Origin: an uncultured Sphingosinicella sp.
GTDB lineage: Bacteria > Pseudomonadota > Alphaproteobacteria > Sphingomonadales > Sphingomonadaceae
Length of the DNA stretch: 64,000 bases
Direction: 5' to 3'
Assembly: GCF_902806315.1 (NCBI RefSeq)
Contig: NZ_CADCWD010000015.1
Location: 1 to 64,000, forward strand
Shown: positions 1 to 8,318 of the stretch, piece after piece
How positions within the stretch are numbered: position 1 is the stretch's first letter
How the letters are laid out: every line of letters begins with the position of its first letter
Program-made: the position numbers and the translations under genes
Notes under the pieces: generated by a model
What the model saw: the letters and a program-made list of their open reading frames with translations, nothing else
Told to the model about the DNA's origin: nothing
Database searches by the model: none

Positions 1-379
1 AGTGCTTCTCTTCTGCCTGGATGGAAAGACCCTTACTGCAAAGAAGCTCGAACCGATTCTCGAAGCCTTCCCGCAAGCCGCTGTTTTCGTGCGGGCTTTC
101 GATCGAAGGCACGTGATGACGCTGGCCAGCGCGGATCTTGCGGGCGTCTATCGCGAGGTGTTCGAATCGGCCGTCTGCATGGGCCGGGGAGTGCTGAGCC
201 GTCTCGGACTACCCGACGGGGAGGTCGAGCGGGTGGAGAAGGAATACAGGACCCGCGATCAGACGCGGATGGACAGCCAGGCAGAGTCCGGCGACCTCCA
301 CGCGTCGCAGCACCTGATGTACCGGCCAGGCGAGCAGGCTGCCGACGCCGGGGAGGCACCCGAGGAGCAGCCCGGCTAG
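1..379 (+). CDS. Kef-type cation/proton antiporter, C-terminal end (partial)
   Basis: This is the 3' end of a gene that begins before the window. The visible 125 residues match the C-terminal part of the cytoplasmic TrkA-N/RCK nucleotide-binding domain of KefB/KefC-type potassium/proton antiporters, including the segment VFVRAFDRRHVMTLASAD and the following FESAVCMGRGVL helix. The last 40 or so residues are hydrophilic and acidic, as in the variable tail of the family. The membrane part is not visible, so KefB cannot be told from KefC. It converges on aroK, and the two stop regions overlap by 4 nt. Confidence 0.8.
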   Translation, partial: VLLFCLDGKTLTAKKLEPILEAFPQAAVFVRAFDRRHVMTLASADLAGVYREVFESAVCMGRGVLSRLGLPDGEVERVEKEYRTRDQTRMDSQAESGDLHASQHLMYRPGEQAADAGEAPEEQPG

Positions 380-924
380 CCGGCCTCGCGCCCCTGCCAT
401 TCCTGAAGCGCCTTCACGATCCGCTCCACCGCCCGTTCGTGCGGCATCGGCTGGCTCCGGATGTGGATATGGGCCTCAGCGTAGATCGGGTTCCGGGCCT
501 TTGCGAGATCGCGAAGCAGAAGCAGTGGGTCCTTGTCCCTGAGCAGCGGCCTGGTGTCCCGGCGCGACACGCGCTCGGCCAGGGTCTCGACATCCGCATC
601 GAGCCAGATCGCGATGGAGCTTTCCAAGATGAGAGCACGAGTCTGCTCGTTCATGAAGGCACCGCCGCCGGTCGCGATCACCTTTGGCGGGCCCTCGATC
701 AGCCTGGCGATAACCCTGCGCTCCCCGTCGCGGAAGCTTTCCTCCCCGAAACGGGCGAAGATCTCGGCGATGCTGTGGTCCGCGGCCAGCTCGATCTCGC
801 TGTCGGAGTCGACGAACTCCATTCCCAGCCGCTTGGCGAGCCGTTTGCCGACCGTCGACTTGCCGACTCCCATCAGCCCGACAAGGACGATCGGAAGCTC
901 GGGAAGGGCAGGTGAACCGGTCAT
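376..924 (-). CDS. aroK: Shikimate kinase
   Basis: Shikimate kinase phosphorylates shikimate with ATP in the common aromatic pathway. The 182-residue protein has the P-loop GLMGVGKST (residues 16-24), the VDSD shikimate-contacting segment (about 38-41), the ESFRDGE loop with its substrate-binding arginine (about 65), the GGG motif ATGGGAF (84-90) and an arginine-rich lid RRDTRPLLR. Length is normal for the family. In many alphaproteobacteria aroB follows aroK directly. Here the downstream neighbour is the convergent antiporter gene, so aroB must lie elsewhere. It is divergent from the small membrane protein gene at 973. Confidence 0.96.
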   Translation of the reverse strand: MTGSPALPELPIVLVGLMGVGKSTVGKRLAKRLGMEFVDSDSEIELAADHSIAEIFARFGEESFRDGERRVIARLIEGPPKVIATGGGAFMNEQTRALILESSIAIWLDADVETLAERVSRRDTRPLLRDKDPLLLLRDLAKARNPIYAEAHIHIRSQPMPHERAVERIVKALQEWQGREAG

Positions 925-972
925 TCGTCAGGGGCTATACATTGGCGGCCATGGTGGGGCAAAAGGCCGCCC

Positions 973-1146
973 ATGCGTAGAACCATGCTCACCCCCCAAA
1001 GACGGCGAAGGTCGCCGTTCCCGCTCATGCTCGGGCTTCTGCTCGCTCTGCTCATCGGAGGAGCAATCTATCTCTCGACCGTGGACACCGAAGTCCCGCA
1101 GCAGCGAATCGAGCAGGACGTGACGAATGAAGCACTGGCGCAATAA
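973..1146 (+). CDS. Small single-pass membrane protein (57 aa)
   Basis: A 57-residue ORF starts with ATG at 973 and ends with TAA at 1144-1146. It has a basic N-terminus (RRT, then RRRRRS), one hydrophobic segment of about 20 residues (roughly 15-35, LMLGLLLALLIGGAIY) and a short polar tail. The gene overlaps the next one by 20 nt in another frame, which suggests translational coupling. I do not recognise a named family. The positive-inside pattern predicts an inner-membrane anchor with the tail in the periplasm. Its pairing with the large secreted protein downstream suggests a joint role. Confidence 0.72.
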   Translation: MRRTMLTPQRRRRSPFPLMLGLLLALLIGGAIYLSTVDTEVPQQRIEQDVTNEALAQ

Positions 1147-2941
1147 GCTTCTCCTCCTTGGAGGCGCAGCGGCGCTTGGCCTGGCCATCCCCGCTTCGAG
1201 CCAGCAGGCGCCTGTCTTGCCGCCCGGCTTCGGCGATCCTGCCAACCAGCCTCCTCCGCCTCCGCCTCCAACCGAGGATCCGGCTCCGGCCAATGTGGAG
1301 AATGTGGAGCCTCGACCCTCCAGGCCCGCGCCGCGAAGGGCACCGGCGCCCGCCTCTGACGTGGCGGTGGCCACCATCTCGCCTGAGGATGAGCTCGCAG
1401 CGCTCGCCGCGATAAATCTGCCGCCGCCGATCGAGATTCCCGACGCCGCGAGGCGACCGGTCGATGTCGTCGGCGCACTCGGACCGTCCGACGGCGGGCT
1501 AGGCGACAACGCCTTTGGGACGGCGAATGGCCGTTTCCTCTCCACTCTGATGCGGCGGATCGAGGCGCCATTGCCGTCCCGGTGGGCGTCCATCCTGCTT
1601 CGGCGGGCGCTCCTTTCGCGGGTGCAGGCGCCGTCCTGGGTCCATCCGGTCGACTGGGTGGCGGAGCGGGCCTGGCTTCTGCTTCGGATGGGCGAGGCGG
1701 ACGCCGCCCGGATGCTGGTTCAGTCGGTGGACGTGGACAGGTTCACGCCCAAGATGTTCTCGGTGGCCGTTCAAACCGCTCTCGCGACGGCCGATCCGGC
1801 GGCGCTTTGCCCGCTGGTGGAGCCGGGCCGGAAGACTTCCAAGGAGCCGGTCTGGCCGCTTGCGGATGCAATGTGCGCGGCGCTTCAGGGAGAGGCTTCG
1901 CGGGCCAGCGTCGCAATCGACCAGGCGCGCAGGCGCGGCTCGGTGGGCGGGATCGATCTTCTGCTCGCGGAGAAGGTGATCGGCTCGGGCCCGAACACGC
2001 GCCGGGCAGTCACTGTTCAGTGGGACGAGGTTGACGCTCTCAACAGCTGGCGTTTCGGACTTGCAGCGGCGACCGGCATCGAGTTCCCTCAGGGCCTGCT
2101 CGCCAACGCGCCCGACCAGATGAGGGCCTGGCATGCGCGCGCACCGATGATCCCTCTGGAGCAGCGTGTGGGGACCGCCCAGACTGCGGCGGCGCTCGGC
2201 GTATTTTCGAACGACTCGCTGGTCGAAATGTACAGCCTGCTGATGGACGGGCTGGACATCACCGAGATCGAAGGAAGCGTCGGCGCTCGCCTCCGGAGGG
2301 CGTATGCCGGGCGCACGGCCAATGATCGGATCGGCGCGATCAAGGATCTATGGGGCCAGGCGAAAACCCCCGACGAGCGTTATGCCCGGCTGATCCTGAC
2401 CTCCGTGGCGGCCTCGCGGCTGCCGCCGATCGAGCCGTTCCAGCAGGAAGCTTCGAACCTCATCGCGTCGATGCTGTCCAGCGGAGCCGATCGCGGCGTT
2501 TCGCGCTGGGCTGAGCTCGCCAGCGGCCTGGAGGGCGAGGCGGGCCAGCGGGCCTGGGCGCTCCTTGCCGTGGGAGCACCTCAGCCGATTGACATCAGCT
2601 CCGGGCAAATCGACGATTACCAGGGCGGGGATTTCCGTGCGAAGCTGCTGTTCGCGGCACTTGCGGGCCTTGGACGGATCAGTGAGAGCCAAGCCAACAG
2701 CCTGGCCGACGACATGGAAGTGCCGATCGGGCGCGAGAACAGCTGGACCCGGATGCTCGACGGAGCGGTCCGCAACCGCCAGCAGGGGACCGTCGCCGTG
2801 CTTGCTGCGGCGGGGATGCAGACTTCCAACTGGCGCGGGGTTCCGCCGGAGCATCTCTATCGCATCACCCGCGCCCTCACCCAGGTCGGCCTCGAATATG
2901 AGGCTCGGATGATCGCGGCCGAAGCGCTGACCCGTCTGTGA
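1127..2941 (+). CDS. Large exported protein of unknown function (604 aa)
   Basis: The N-terminus is a signal peptide (KHWRNK, then LLLLGGAAALGLAIPASS, cleavage likely near residue 26). A proline-rich linker follows (about 30-75, with a run of seven prolines), then about 500 residues rich in Ala, Leu and Arg that look like an all-helical solenoid. I see no catalytic motif and cannot name a family. It is tightly packed: it overlaps the small membrane protein upstream by 20 nt and xerD downstream by GTGA. A periplasmic scaffolding or envelope role is inferred only from the signal peptide, linker and helical body. Confidence 0.85.
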   Translation: MKHWRNKLLLLGGAAALGLAIPASSQQAPVLPPGFGDPANQPPPPPPPTEDPAPANVENVEPRPSRPAPRRAPAPASDVAVATISPEDELAALAAINLPPPIEIPDAARRPVDVVGALGPSDGGLGDNAFGTANGRFLSTLMRRIEAPLPSRWASILLRRALLSRVQAPSWVHPVDWVAERAWLLLRMGEADAARMLVQSVDVDRFTPKMFSVAVQTALATADPAALCPLVEPGRKTSKEPVWPLADAMCAALQGEASRASVAIDQARRRGSVGGIDLLLAEKVIGSGPNTRRAVTVQWDEVDALNSWRFGLAAATGIEFPQGLLANAPDQMRAWHARAPMIPLEQRVGTAQTAAALGVFSNDSLVEMYSLLMDGLDITEIEGSVGARLRRAYAGRTANDRIGAIKDLWGQAKTPDERYARLILTSVAASRLPPIEPFQQEASNLIASMLSSGADRGVSRWAELASGLEGEAGQRAWALLAVGAPQPIDISSGQIDDYQGGDFRAKLLFAALAGLGRISESQANSLADDMEVPIGRENSWTRMLDGAVRNRQQGTVAVLAAAGMQTSNWRGVPPEHLYRITRALTQVGLEYEARMIAAEALTRL

Positions 2942-3843
2942 GCGAGGCCGGCGAGGATCGCCAGCTTATCGCCTCCTTTCTGGAAATGATGGCCGCCGAG
3001 GCGGGAGCGGCGCCCAATACGCTGCTCGCCTACGAACGGGACCTTAGAGGAGCGTCCGAATTGATGGGCGGAGAGCTTGGGGCTGCTCCCCCGGAGAAGC
3101 TCAAGAAGCTCGGCGAAGCCTGGATGCCGCTGAAGCGGGCGACGGTCGCACGCAAGGCGGCAGCTCTGAGGCGGTTCTTCGCCTTCCTGGCGGACGAGGG
3201 GCTTCGGCCCGACGACCCCTCGGCGGCTCTTCCACGGCCCGTCAGCGAGCGTCCATTGCCCAAGGTGCTCGATCACAGCTCGGTCCATGCGCTGTTCGCG
3301 CAAGTGGAGCGCCGAAAGGCCGACAAGGGCGACGCCGCTTCCCTGCGGATGGCTGCGCTGGTCGAGCTTTTGTACGGCTCCGGCCTTCGGGCGACGGAGT
3401 TGGTTTCCCTCCCTCGCCACGCGGTTGCTCCCGACAAGCCGTTCCTTATCCTGAGGGGCAAGGGCGGGCGCGAACGGCTGGTGCCGATCTCGGATCGGGC
3501 GAGGCAGGCCGTGGCCGAATGGGCTGAGCTTGTCCCCCGCGGCGCGCTGTGGCTGTTCCCCTCGGGCAAGGCGCACCTGAGCAGGGTCCGGCTCTACCAG
3601 CTGCTGAAGGAGCTCGCTGCCGATGCGGGCATTCCGCCGGACCGGATCAGCCCGCACGTTCTTCGCCATGCGTTCGCGACCCATCTGCTGGAAGGCGGGG
3701 CGGATCTTCGGGCGCTGCAGATGCTGCTGGGCCATGCCGACATCGCGACCACCCAGATCTACACCCATGTCGACTCCCGCCGCCTGATCGAGCTGGTCAA
3801 CAGCCGCCACCCGCTCGTTGACGCCAAGCCGGAGCGGCCCTAA
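2938..3843 (+). CDS. xerD: Tyrosine recombinase XerD
   Basis: Site-specific recombinase that with XerC resolves chromosome dimers at dif. The start is GTG at 2938, overlapping the upstream stop as GTGA. The 301-residue protein has an N-terminal SAM-like core-binding domain (about 8-105) and a catalytic domain with the full set R151 (GSGLRATEL), K175 (RGKGGRE), H240 and R243 (SPHVLRHAFATHLL), H266 (LLGHADI) and the nucleophile Y275 (TQIYTHV). Length and context (upstream of accA) fit XerD rather than an integrase. No phage genes or attachment site are nearby. Confidence 0.95.
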   Translation: MSEAGEDRQLIASFLEMMAAEAGAAPNTLLAYERDLRGASELMGGELGAAPPEKLKKLGEAWMPLKRATVARKAAALRRFFAFLADEGLRPDDPSAALPRPVSERPLPKVLDHSSVHALFAQVERRKADKGDAASLRMAALVELLYGSGLRATELVSLPRHAVAPDKPFLILRGKGGRERLVPISDRARQAVAEWAELVPRGALWLFPSGKAHLSRVRLYQLLKELAADAGIPPDRISPHVLRHAFATHLLEGGADLRALQMLLGHADIATTQIYTHVDSRRLIELVNSRHPLVDAKPERP

Positions 3844-3855
3844 CCGGCGCGCTTC

Positions 3856-4797
3856 ATGGCGACCTTCCTCGATTTCGAAAAACCCCTGGCCGAGCTCGAC
3901 GCGCGCGTGGCGGAGCTGCGCCAGACGGCGGCCGTTGGCTCCATCAACATCGATTCCGAGATCGACAAGCTCGAGGCGAAGGCCGACCGGATGCTGCGGG
4001 AGACCTATGCGCGGCTGACCCCCTGGCAGAAGACGCAGGTCGCCCGTCATCCCGAGAGGCCGCACTTCAAGGATTATGTTGCCGGCCTGATCGAGGATTT
4101 CATGCCGCTCGCCGGCGACCGCAACTTCGGCGAGGACCAGGCGATCGTCGGTGGCCTCGGCAAGCTCGATGGGCGCAAGATCCTCCTCATCGGTCACGAA
4201 AAGGGCGACGACACCGCCAGCCGGCTCAAGCACAATTTTGGGATGGCGAAGCCCGAAGGGTATCGAAAGGCGATCCGCCTGATGCAGCTCGCTGACCGCT
4301 TCGGCCTTCCCGTGGTGACGCTGGTCGACACGCCCGGCGCTTTCCCCGGCGTCCAGGCGGAGGAGCGCGGCCAGGCCGAGGCCATCGCCCGTTCGACCGA
4401 ACAATGCCTCGCGCTCACCGTTCCGATCGTCACGGCGGTCGTGGGGGAGGGTGGTTCGGGCGGCGCCATCGCGCTCGCCGCCGCCAACCGCGTGCTGATG
4501 CTCGAACATTCGGTCTACGCGGTGATTTCGCCCGAGGGCTGCGCCTCGATCCTGTGGCGCACCGCCGACCGCGCGGCCGACGCCGCCGAGGCGATGCGCG
4601 TCACCGCAGCCGACTTGAAGCAGCTTGGCGTTATCGACCGGGTCGTGCCCGAGCCCGTCGGCGGTGCCCACCGCATGCCGGGCGAAGCGGTCCGCATCCT
4701 CGGATCCGCGATCTCAGAGGAGTTGCAGCGCTTCGCCGCCAAAACGGGCGAGGAAATACGCCGCGAGCGCCGCGCCAAGTTCCTCGCCATCGGCTGA
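3856..4797 (+). CDS. accA: Acetyl-CoA carboxylase carboxyltransferase subunit alpha
   Basis: The alpha subunit of the carboxyltransferase half of acetyl-CoA carboxylase. With AccD it moves the carboxyl group from biotin to acetyl-CoA to give malonyl-CoA for fatty acid synthesis. The 313 residues include the N-terminal helical region ([11 protein letters not shown]), the crotonase-like segment with [19 protein letters not shown], and the oxyanion-hole glycines in [12 protein letters not shown]. It lies 12 nt after xerD. The length is standard and the start ATG is in the expected place. Confidence 0.97.
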   Translation: MATFLDFEKPLAELDARVAELRQTAAVGSINIDSEIDKLEAKADRMLRETYARLTPWQKTQVARHPERPHFKDYVAGLIEDFMPLAGDRNFGEDQAIVGGLGKLDGRKILLIGHEKGDDTASRLKHNFGMAKPEGYRKAIRLMQLADRFGLPVVTLVDTPGAFPGVQAEERGQAEAIARSTEQCLALTVPIVTAVVGEGGSGGAIALAAANRVLMLEHSVYAVISPEGCASILWRTADRAADAAEAMRVTAADLKQLGVIDRVVPEPVGGAHRMPGEAVRILGSAISEELQRFAAKTGEEIRRERRAKFLAIG

Positions 4798-4893
4798 TCC
4801 GCGCAGACGCAGCGGGAACCCATCTTCGGCCGCATCGGTTTCTCCCCGGAACGACTTCGGTTCGTATCGTGTAAAACCAGGAGTATCCGGCTC

Positions 4894-6381
4894 ATGAAAA
4901 TGAGACTCTTCATTGCCCTTTCGGCGTCGGCCGCCGCGATTGTCGGCGCAAGCCAAGGCGTGGCGCAACGATCCGCCCCCCGTGGCATCGCCCAGAGCGA
5001 AGCGACCAAAGCCGCGCAACAACATCCGCAGCTGATCCAGGAATTCGGCGGCGCCGAGACGGGCGCCCGCGGCACTTACGTTGCCACCGTCGGCCGGCGC
5101 ATCGCTGCCGCTTCGGGTGTTCCGGGCGGAGCGAATGGCGCCTTCACGATCACCACGCTCAACTCCCCCGTGATGAATGCCTTCGCCGTGCCTGGCGGCT
5201 ACGTCTACATCACCCGCCAGCTCCTCGGCCTCATGGACGACGAAGCGGAGCTCGCCTTCGTGCTCGGCCATGAAGTGGGCCACATCGCGGGCCGCCACGC
5301 CCAGCAGCGTGAACGCGCCGCCACGCGCGGCTCCATCCTCGGTGTGCTCGGCGCCGTGCTCGGCAGCGTCGTCGGCAACAATGTCTTCGGCCAGGGCCTG
5401 CAAAGATATTCGGCGCAAGCCGCCCAAGTCTACACGCTCAGCTTTTCGCGCGACCAGGAATATCAGGCCGACGAACTCGGCGTCCGCTATCTCGCCGCGA
5501 CCGGCTACGACACCGGCGCTTCGGCGAGCCTCCTTGCCTCGCTTGGCGCCGCCACCGCGCTCGATGCGCGCGCCGCCGGACGCAATGACGAGCGCGCCGT
5601 GCCGACCTGGGCCCGCACTCACCCGCTCAGCGAAGATCGCGGCCGCCGCGCCCTGCAGCGGGCCCAGGCCAATGGCGCGCCCGGGGGCGGCACCCGCAAC
5701 CGCGACCAGTTCCTCGCCCAGCTCGACGGCGTGCTCGTAGACGACGACCCGCGCCAGGGCGTAGTCGAGGGACGCAACTTCCTTCACCCGGACCTACGCC
5801 TCGGCTTCAGCGTCCCGCAGGGCTACGGCATCCAGAACGGCACGCGCGCGGTGAGCATCACCGGCTCGAACGGACAGGCGCAGTTCTCGACCGGCCAATA
5901 TAACGGCAACTTCAGCACCTATATAGGCCAAGTCTATCAAGGCCTTGTCGGCCAGCAAGCCGGGCAACTCCAGATCCCGCAGCCCCGCACAACCACCGTC
6001 AACGGCATCCCGGCCGCCTACACCACGACCCGAATCGCGGCCCAGCAGGGGCAGCTCGACGTCACCGTCTTCGCATACGAATGGGATCGCGACACCGCCT
6101 ATCACTTCGTCATGATCACGCAGGCGGGAGCGAACCTCGGTCCGTTCACTTCGATGGTGGGTTCGCTGCGGCGCTTGAGCACCGCCGAAGCGGCGACGAT
6201 CCGGCCGCGCGTGATCGACGTGGTGACGGTGCGGGGAGGCGATACGGTGCAGAGCCTCGCCAACCGCATGGCCTATAACGACCTCAAGCTCGAACGCTTC
6301 CTGACGCTCAATTCACTTGCAGCGAACAGCACGTTGCGTGCCGGCGAGAAGGTCAAGCTCGTCGTCTACGGCGCGCGCTGA
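4894..6381 (+). CDS. Secreted M48-family zinc metalloprotease with LysM-like C-terminus
   Basis: The protein begins with a signal peptide (residues 1-24). It contains the zinc motif HEVGH (in VLGHEVGHIAGRHAQQ, about residues 126-130) and a distal glutamate region EYQADELGVRYLA, which define a BepA/LoiP-like periplasmic M48 peptidase. The last 50 or so residues (DVVTVRGGDTVQSLANRM through LRAGEKVKL) resemble a LysM module, suggesting peptidoglycan contact. Probable role: proteolytic quality control of outer-membrane proteins. The start ATG follows an AGGAG ribosome site about ten bases upstream. At 495 residues it is longer than plain M48 proteases because of the C-terminal additions. Confidence 0.9.
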   Translation: MKMRLFIALSASAAAIVGASQGVAQRSAPRGIAQSEATKAAQQHPQLIQEFGGAETGARGTYVATVGRRIAAASGVPGGANGAFTITTLNSPVMNAFAVPGGYVYITRQLLGLMDDEAELAFVLGHEVGHIAGRHAQQRERAATRGSILGVLGAVLGSVVGNNVFGQGLQRYSAQAAQVYTLSFSRDQEYQADELGVRYLAATGYDTGASASLLASLGAATALDARAAGRNDERAVPTWARTHPLSEDRGRRALQRAQANGAPGGGTRNRDQFLAQLDGVLVDDDPRQGVVEGRNFLHPDLRLGFSVPQGYGIQNGTRAVSITGSNGQAQFSTGQYNGNFSTYIGQVYQGLVGQQAGQLQIPQPRTTTVNGIPAAYTTTRIAAQQGQLDVTVFAYEWDRDTAYHFVMITQAGANLGPFTSMVGSLRRLSTAEAATIRPRVIDVVTVRGGDTVQSLANRMAYNDLKLERFLTLNSLAANSTLRAGEKVKLVVYGAR

Positions 6382-6396
6382 CGCGCAAACGGTAAC

Positions 6397-6424
6397 GGGC
6401 GGCGGAAGCTTCCTTCCGCCGCCC
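6397..6424. terminator. Hairpin between convergent genes, possible bidirectional terminator
   Basis: A perfect 12-bp stem (GGGCGGCGGAAG pairing with CTTCCGCCGCCC) with a 4-nt loop lies 15 nt after the protease stop and 38 nt after the convergent pilin stop. There is no T-tract on either side, so intrinsic termination is uncertain. It may instead be an RNA 3'-end stabiliser. Confidence 0.5.
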
Positions 6425-6462
6425 GGCCCCATAGCTGGTCCGAAGACCGGCTGGATGGCTAC

Positions 6463-6627
6463 TTAGCCTTCCATCGCATTCGACACGTTGTTGAACGTGT
6501 TGCCGATGGTCGAGCCGAGGCTGCTCATCGCGGTGACGGCGGCAACGGCAATAAGCGCGGCGATCAGGCCGTACTCGATCGCGGTGGCACCCTTTTCGTC
6601 CTTGATCAGCTTGAGAAACTTCAACAT
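6463..6627 (-). CDS. Flp family type IVb pilin
   Basis: A 54-residue Flp/Tad prepilin. It has a short basic leader ending in KDEKG, the processing site G-ATAIEYGLIAALIA with the invariant glutamate five residues after the cleavage glycine, then one hydrophobic helix and a short polar tail. The chosen ATG (6627) has a good CAGGAG ribosome site six bases upstream. An in-frame extension to 6669 is possible but not needed. The prepilin peptidase for it is probably the CpaA-like protein encoded at 25.9 kb. Confidence 0.93.
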   Translation of the reverse strand: MLKFLKLIKDEKGATAIEYGLIAALIAVAAVTAMSSLGSTIGNTFNNVSNAMEG

Positions 6628-6758
6628 TTCCGGTCTCCTGTTCCACTTAGTGGAAGTCCACACTTCCATGCCCCCTCTTGAAAAATAGGTGAGGCGGACT
6701 TTGCTGTTTTTATTGGTGATAAGTTGCCAAAAACTTAAACCGAAACGAACTTTCGCTA

Positions 6759-6932
6759 TCAGCTATTTTCCATCACGTTGTTGGCAAGCTGGTTCCACAT
6801 GTTGATCGTAGTGTCTGAGAAGTTGTTCAGTCCGGCGACCATGGCGATCACGATCAATGAGCAGATGAGCCCATATTCGACGGCAGTGGCGCCGCGTTCG
6901 TCTTGACCCAAGGTTTTGAACAGCATTTTCAT
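6759..6932 (-). CDS. Flp family type IVb pilin (second copy)
   Basis: A second Flp prepilin of 57 residues: leader MKMLFKTLGQDERG, then ATAVEYGLICSLIVIAMV and a polar tail. It is clearly related to the neighbouring pilin (same ERG/EKG-ATA.EYGLI core) but differs in the tail and has a cysteine in the transmembrane helix. The 131-nt gap to the first pilin gene could hold a separate promoter. Both pilin genes lie 12 kb from the assembly operon. Which is the major pilin cannot be decided from sequence. Confidence 0.92.
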   Translation of the reverse strand: MKMLFKTLGQDERGATAVEYGLICSLIVIAMVAGLNNFSDTTINMWNQLANNVMENS

Positions 6933-7023
6933 CTCTATGCCCCCTGGCGACGAGTGCAGTTCTTCCAATTACACCTTGAATATTCCCTGCGTCGTAAACA
7001 AAAGCTTACCGAAAAGGCTCTTG

Positions 7024-7431
7024 GTGGAAAAAAGTCCGACATTGATGGTGGTGGCCGCCGCTTTGGTGGATGAAGACCGCCGCGTCCTGCTTCAGCAGCG
7101 CCCTCCAGGCCGGCAAATGGCTGGTCTGTGGGAGTTCCCAGGTGGCAAGATCGAGGCTGGCGAGCGTCCGGAGGCTGCTCTGGTGCGGGAGCTTCGCGAG
7201 GAACTCGGCATAGAGGTGGAGGAAGGCAGCCTCTCGCCCGCCGCGTTCGCGAGCGCGCCGCTTGGCGACCGCCACCTGATCCTGCTCCTTTACCTGTGCC
7301 GCGAATGGCGGGGCGATCCGCAGGCCCTCCACGCCAGCGGCCTCAAGTGGCTGCGGCCGAACGAAATGTCCGCGCTCGACATGCCTCCCGCCGACCTGCC
7401 GCTGGTTGGCCTGCTCGACCGCCTCATCTAG
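7024..7431 (+). CDS. mutT: MutT-type NUDIX hydrolase (8-oxo-dGTP diphosphatase)
   Basis: It hydrolyses oxidised nucleotides such as 8-oxo-dGTP to keep them out of DNA. A perfect NUDIX box is present (GKIEAGERPEA followed by ALVRELREELGI), preceded by the typical QQRPPGRQMAGLWEFPGG segment. Start choice: GTG at 7024 has an AAAGG site about six bases upstream. An ATG at 7045 is the alternative and gives a family-like N-terminus (MVVAAALVD). Upstream in-frame codons overlap the divergent pilin gene and are unlikely to be translated. It converges on the methyltransferase gene with an 8-nt overlap. Confidence 0.9.
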   Translation: MEKSPTLMVVAAALVDEDRRVLLQQRPPGRQMAGLWEFPGGKIEAGERPEAALVRELREELGIEVEEGSLSPAAFASAPLGDRHLILLLYLCREWRGDPQALHASGLKWLRPNEMSALDMPPADLPLVGLLDRLI

Positions 7432-8275
7432 GCCGGAGCGCGTCTGCCAGCGAAGCCGTCGCGCTGCCGCGGCGGGCCGCGCGCGGCTGTTCGGGCGAGG
7501 GGGCCCAGCCCGACAAATGGATGATGTCAAAATGTTCGACAATTTTGCCGTCCGGCTCCGCTCCCGAAGCAAATTCGGCGGCCGCGGCGGCAAGCCCCAG
7601 CCGCCCGACGGGACGGAGCGACCTCGCCGCCAGGACATTGGTTGCCCCCATTCGTCTGAGGTCGGCTACCAGGCCGAAAAGATGGGGAAAGCGCACGTCG
7701 ATTCCCGCGGAGTCGGCGACCGGTAGCGCGAATCCGGCTCTCGTCAGCAGGTCTCCTGCCGATCGCACGTCGATTTGCGGGTGGATGCGGGGCGCCACGG
7801 CGCCGCCCTCGGCGCCATCGGCCGCGAGCATCGCCGAGCGCAGCCGCGGCAGGCTGCCCGCACCCGCAAAGGCGGCAAGGAACAGTCCGTCGGGCCGCAA
7901 CGCTCGGCGGATCAGGCTCAGCGCGCCGGGAAGATCGTTCACGCTGTCAAGAACTCCGACGGAGACGACCAGGTCGAACGCACCGTCGCCAAAAGGCAGC
8001 CGGTCCTCGTCGCATTGCACGCCGCCGACAGCGGAGGCGAAGCGGTAGCTCGCATCGGCCGAGGTCACGTTCATCCCGCGCGCCCGCAATTCTCTCGACA
8101 GGAACCCGTCCGTGCAGCCGAGGTCGAGCGCGTCGCGGAAAGGGCGGCTCACCATCCCGAGCCGGTCGAGCAGGTCTTCGGCCGCGTGCCGGTGCAGATA
8201 ATCCGCTTCGGCAAAGCGCGGTGCGGCGCGGTCCCTGCGCAGGCGCCGGAGCGCGCGGTCGAATGGCTTGTCCAC
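7424..8275 (-). CDS. Class I SAM-dependent methyltransferase, BioC/NDUFAF5-like
   Basis: The SAM-binding fold is visible: motif I DALDLGCTDGFLSREL, motif II near NVTSADASYRF, the acidic segment DGAFDLVVSVGVLDSVND and post-motif RRALRPDGLFLAAF. The pattern resembles BioC and the mitochondrial NDUFAF5 group. The substrate is unknown, and no other biotin genes are near. The start is taken as GTG at 8275 (VDKPFDRALRRLRRDRAA), because extension upstream would run through comF on the other strand. The two genes are divergent with only 43 nt between starts. Both neighbours belong to a conserved alphaproteobacterial cluster. Confidence 0.85.
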   Translation of the reverse strand: MDKPFDRALRRLRRDRAAPRFAEADYLHRHAAEDLLDRLGMVSRPFRDALDLGCTDGFLSRELRARGMNVTSADASYRFASAVGGVQCDEDRLPFGDGAFDLVVSVGVLDSVNDLPGALSLIRRALRPDGLFLAAFAGAGSLPRLRSAMLAADGAEGGAVAPRIHPQIDVRSAGDLLTRAGFALPVADSAGIDVRFPHLFGLVADLRRMGATNVLAARSLRPVGRLGLAAAAAEFASGAEPDGKIVEHFDIIHLSGWAPSPEQPRAARRGSATASLADALRPR

Positions 8276-8318
8276 GCGGCGGCTTGTGCCGCCCCCCGCA
8301 TCGGGGGACAAGCGCCGG

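Noticed and set aside
2938-3843. Prophage or genomic-island integrase
   Set aside because: The tyrosine recombinase has XerD length and motifs and sits before accA in ordinary housekeeping sequence. No att duplication or phage gene is seen.
2857-4671. 604-codon open frame on the minus strand
   Set aside because: It is the antisense shadow of xerD and accA, whose proteins carry complete family motifs. The minus product has a low-complexity composition typical of GC-rich antisense frames.
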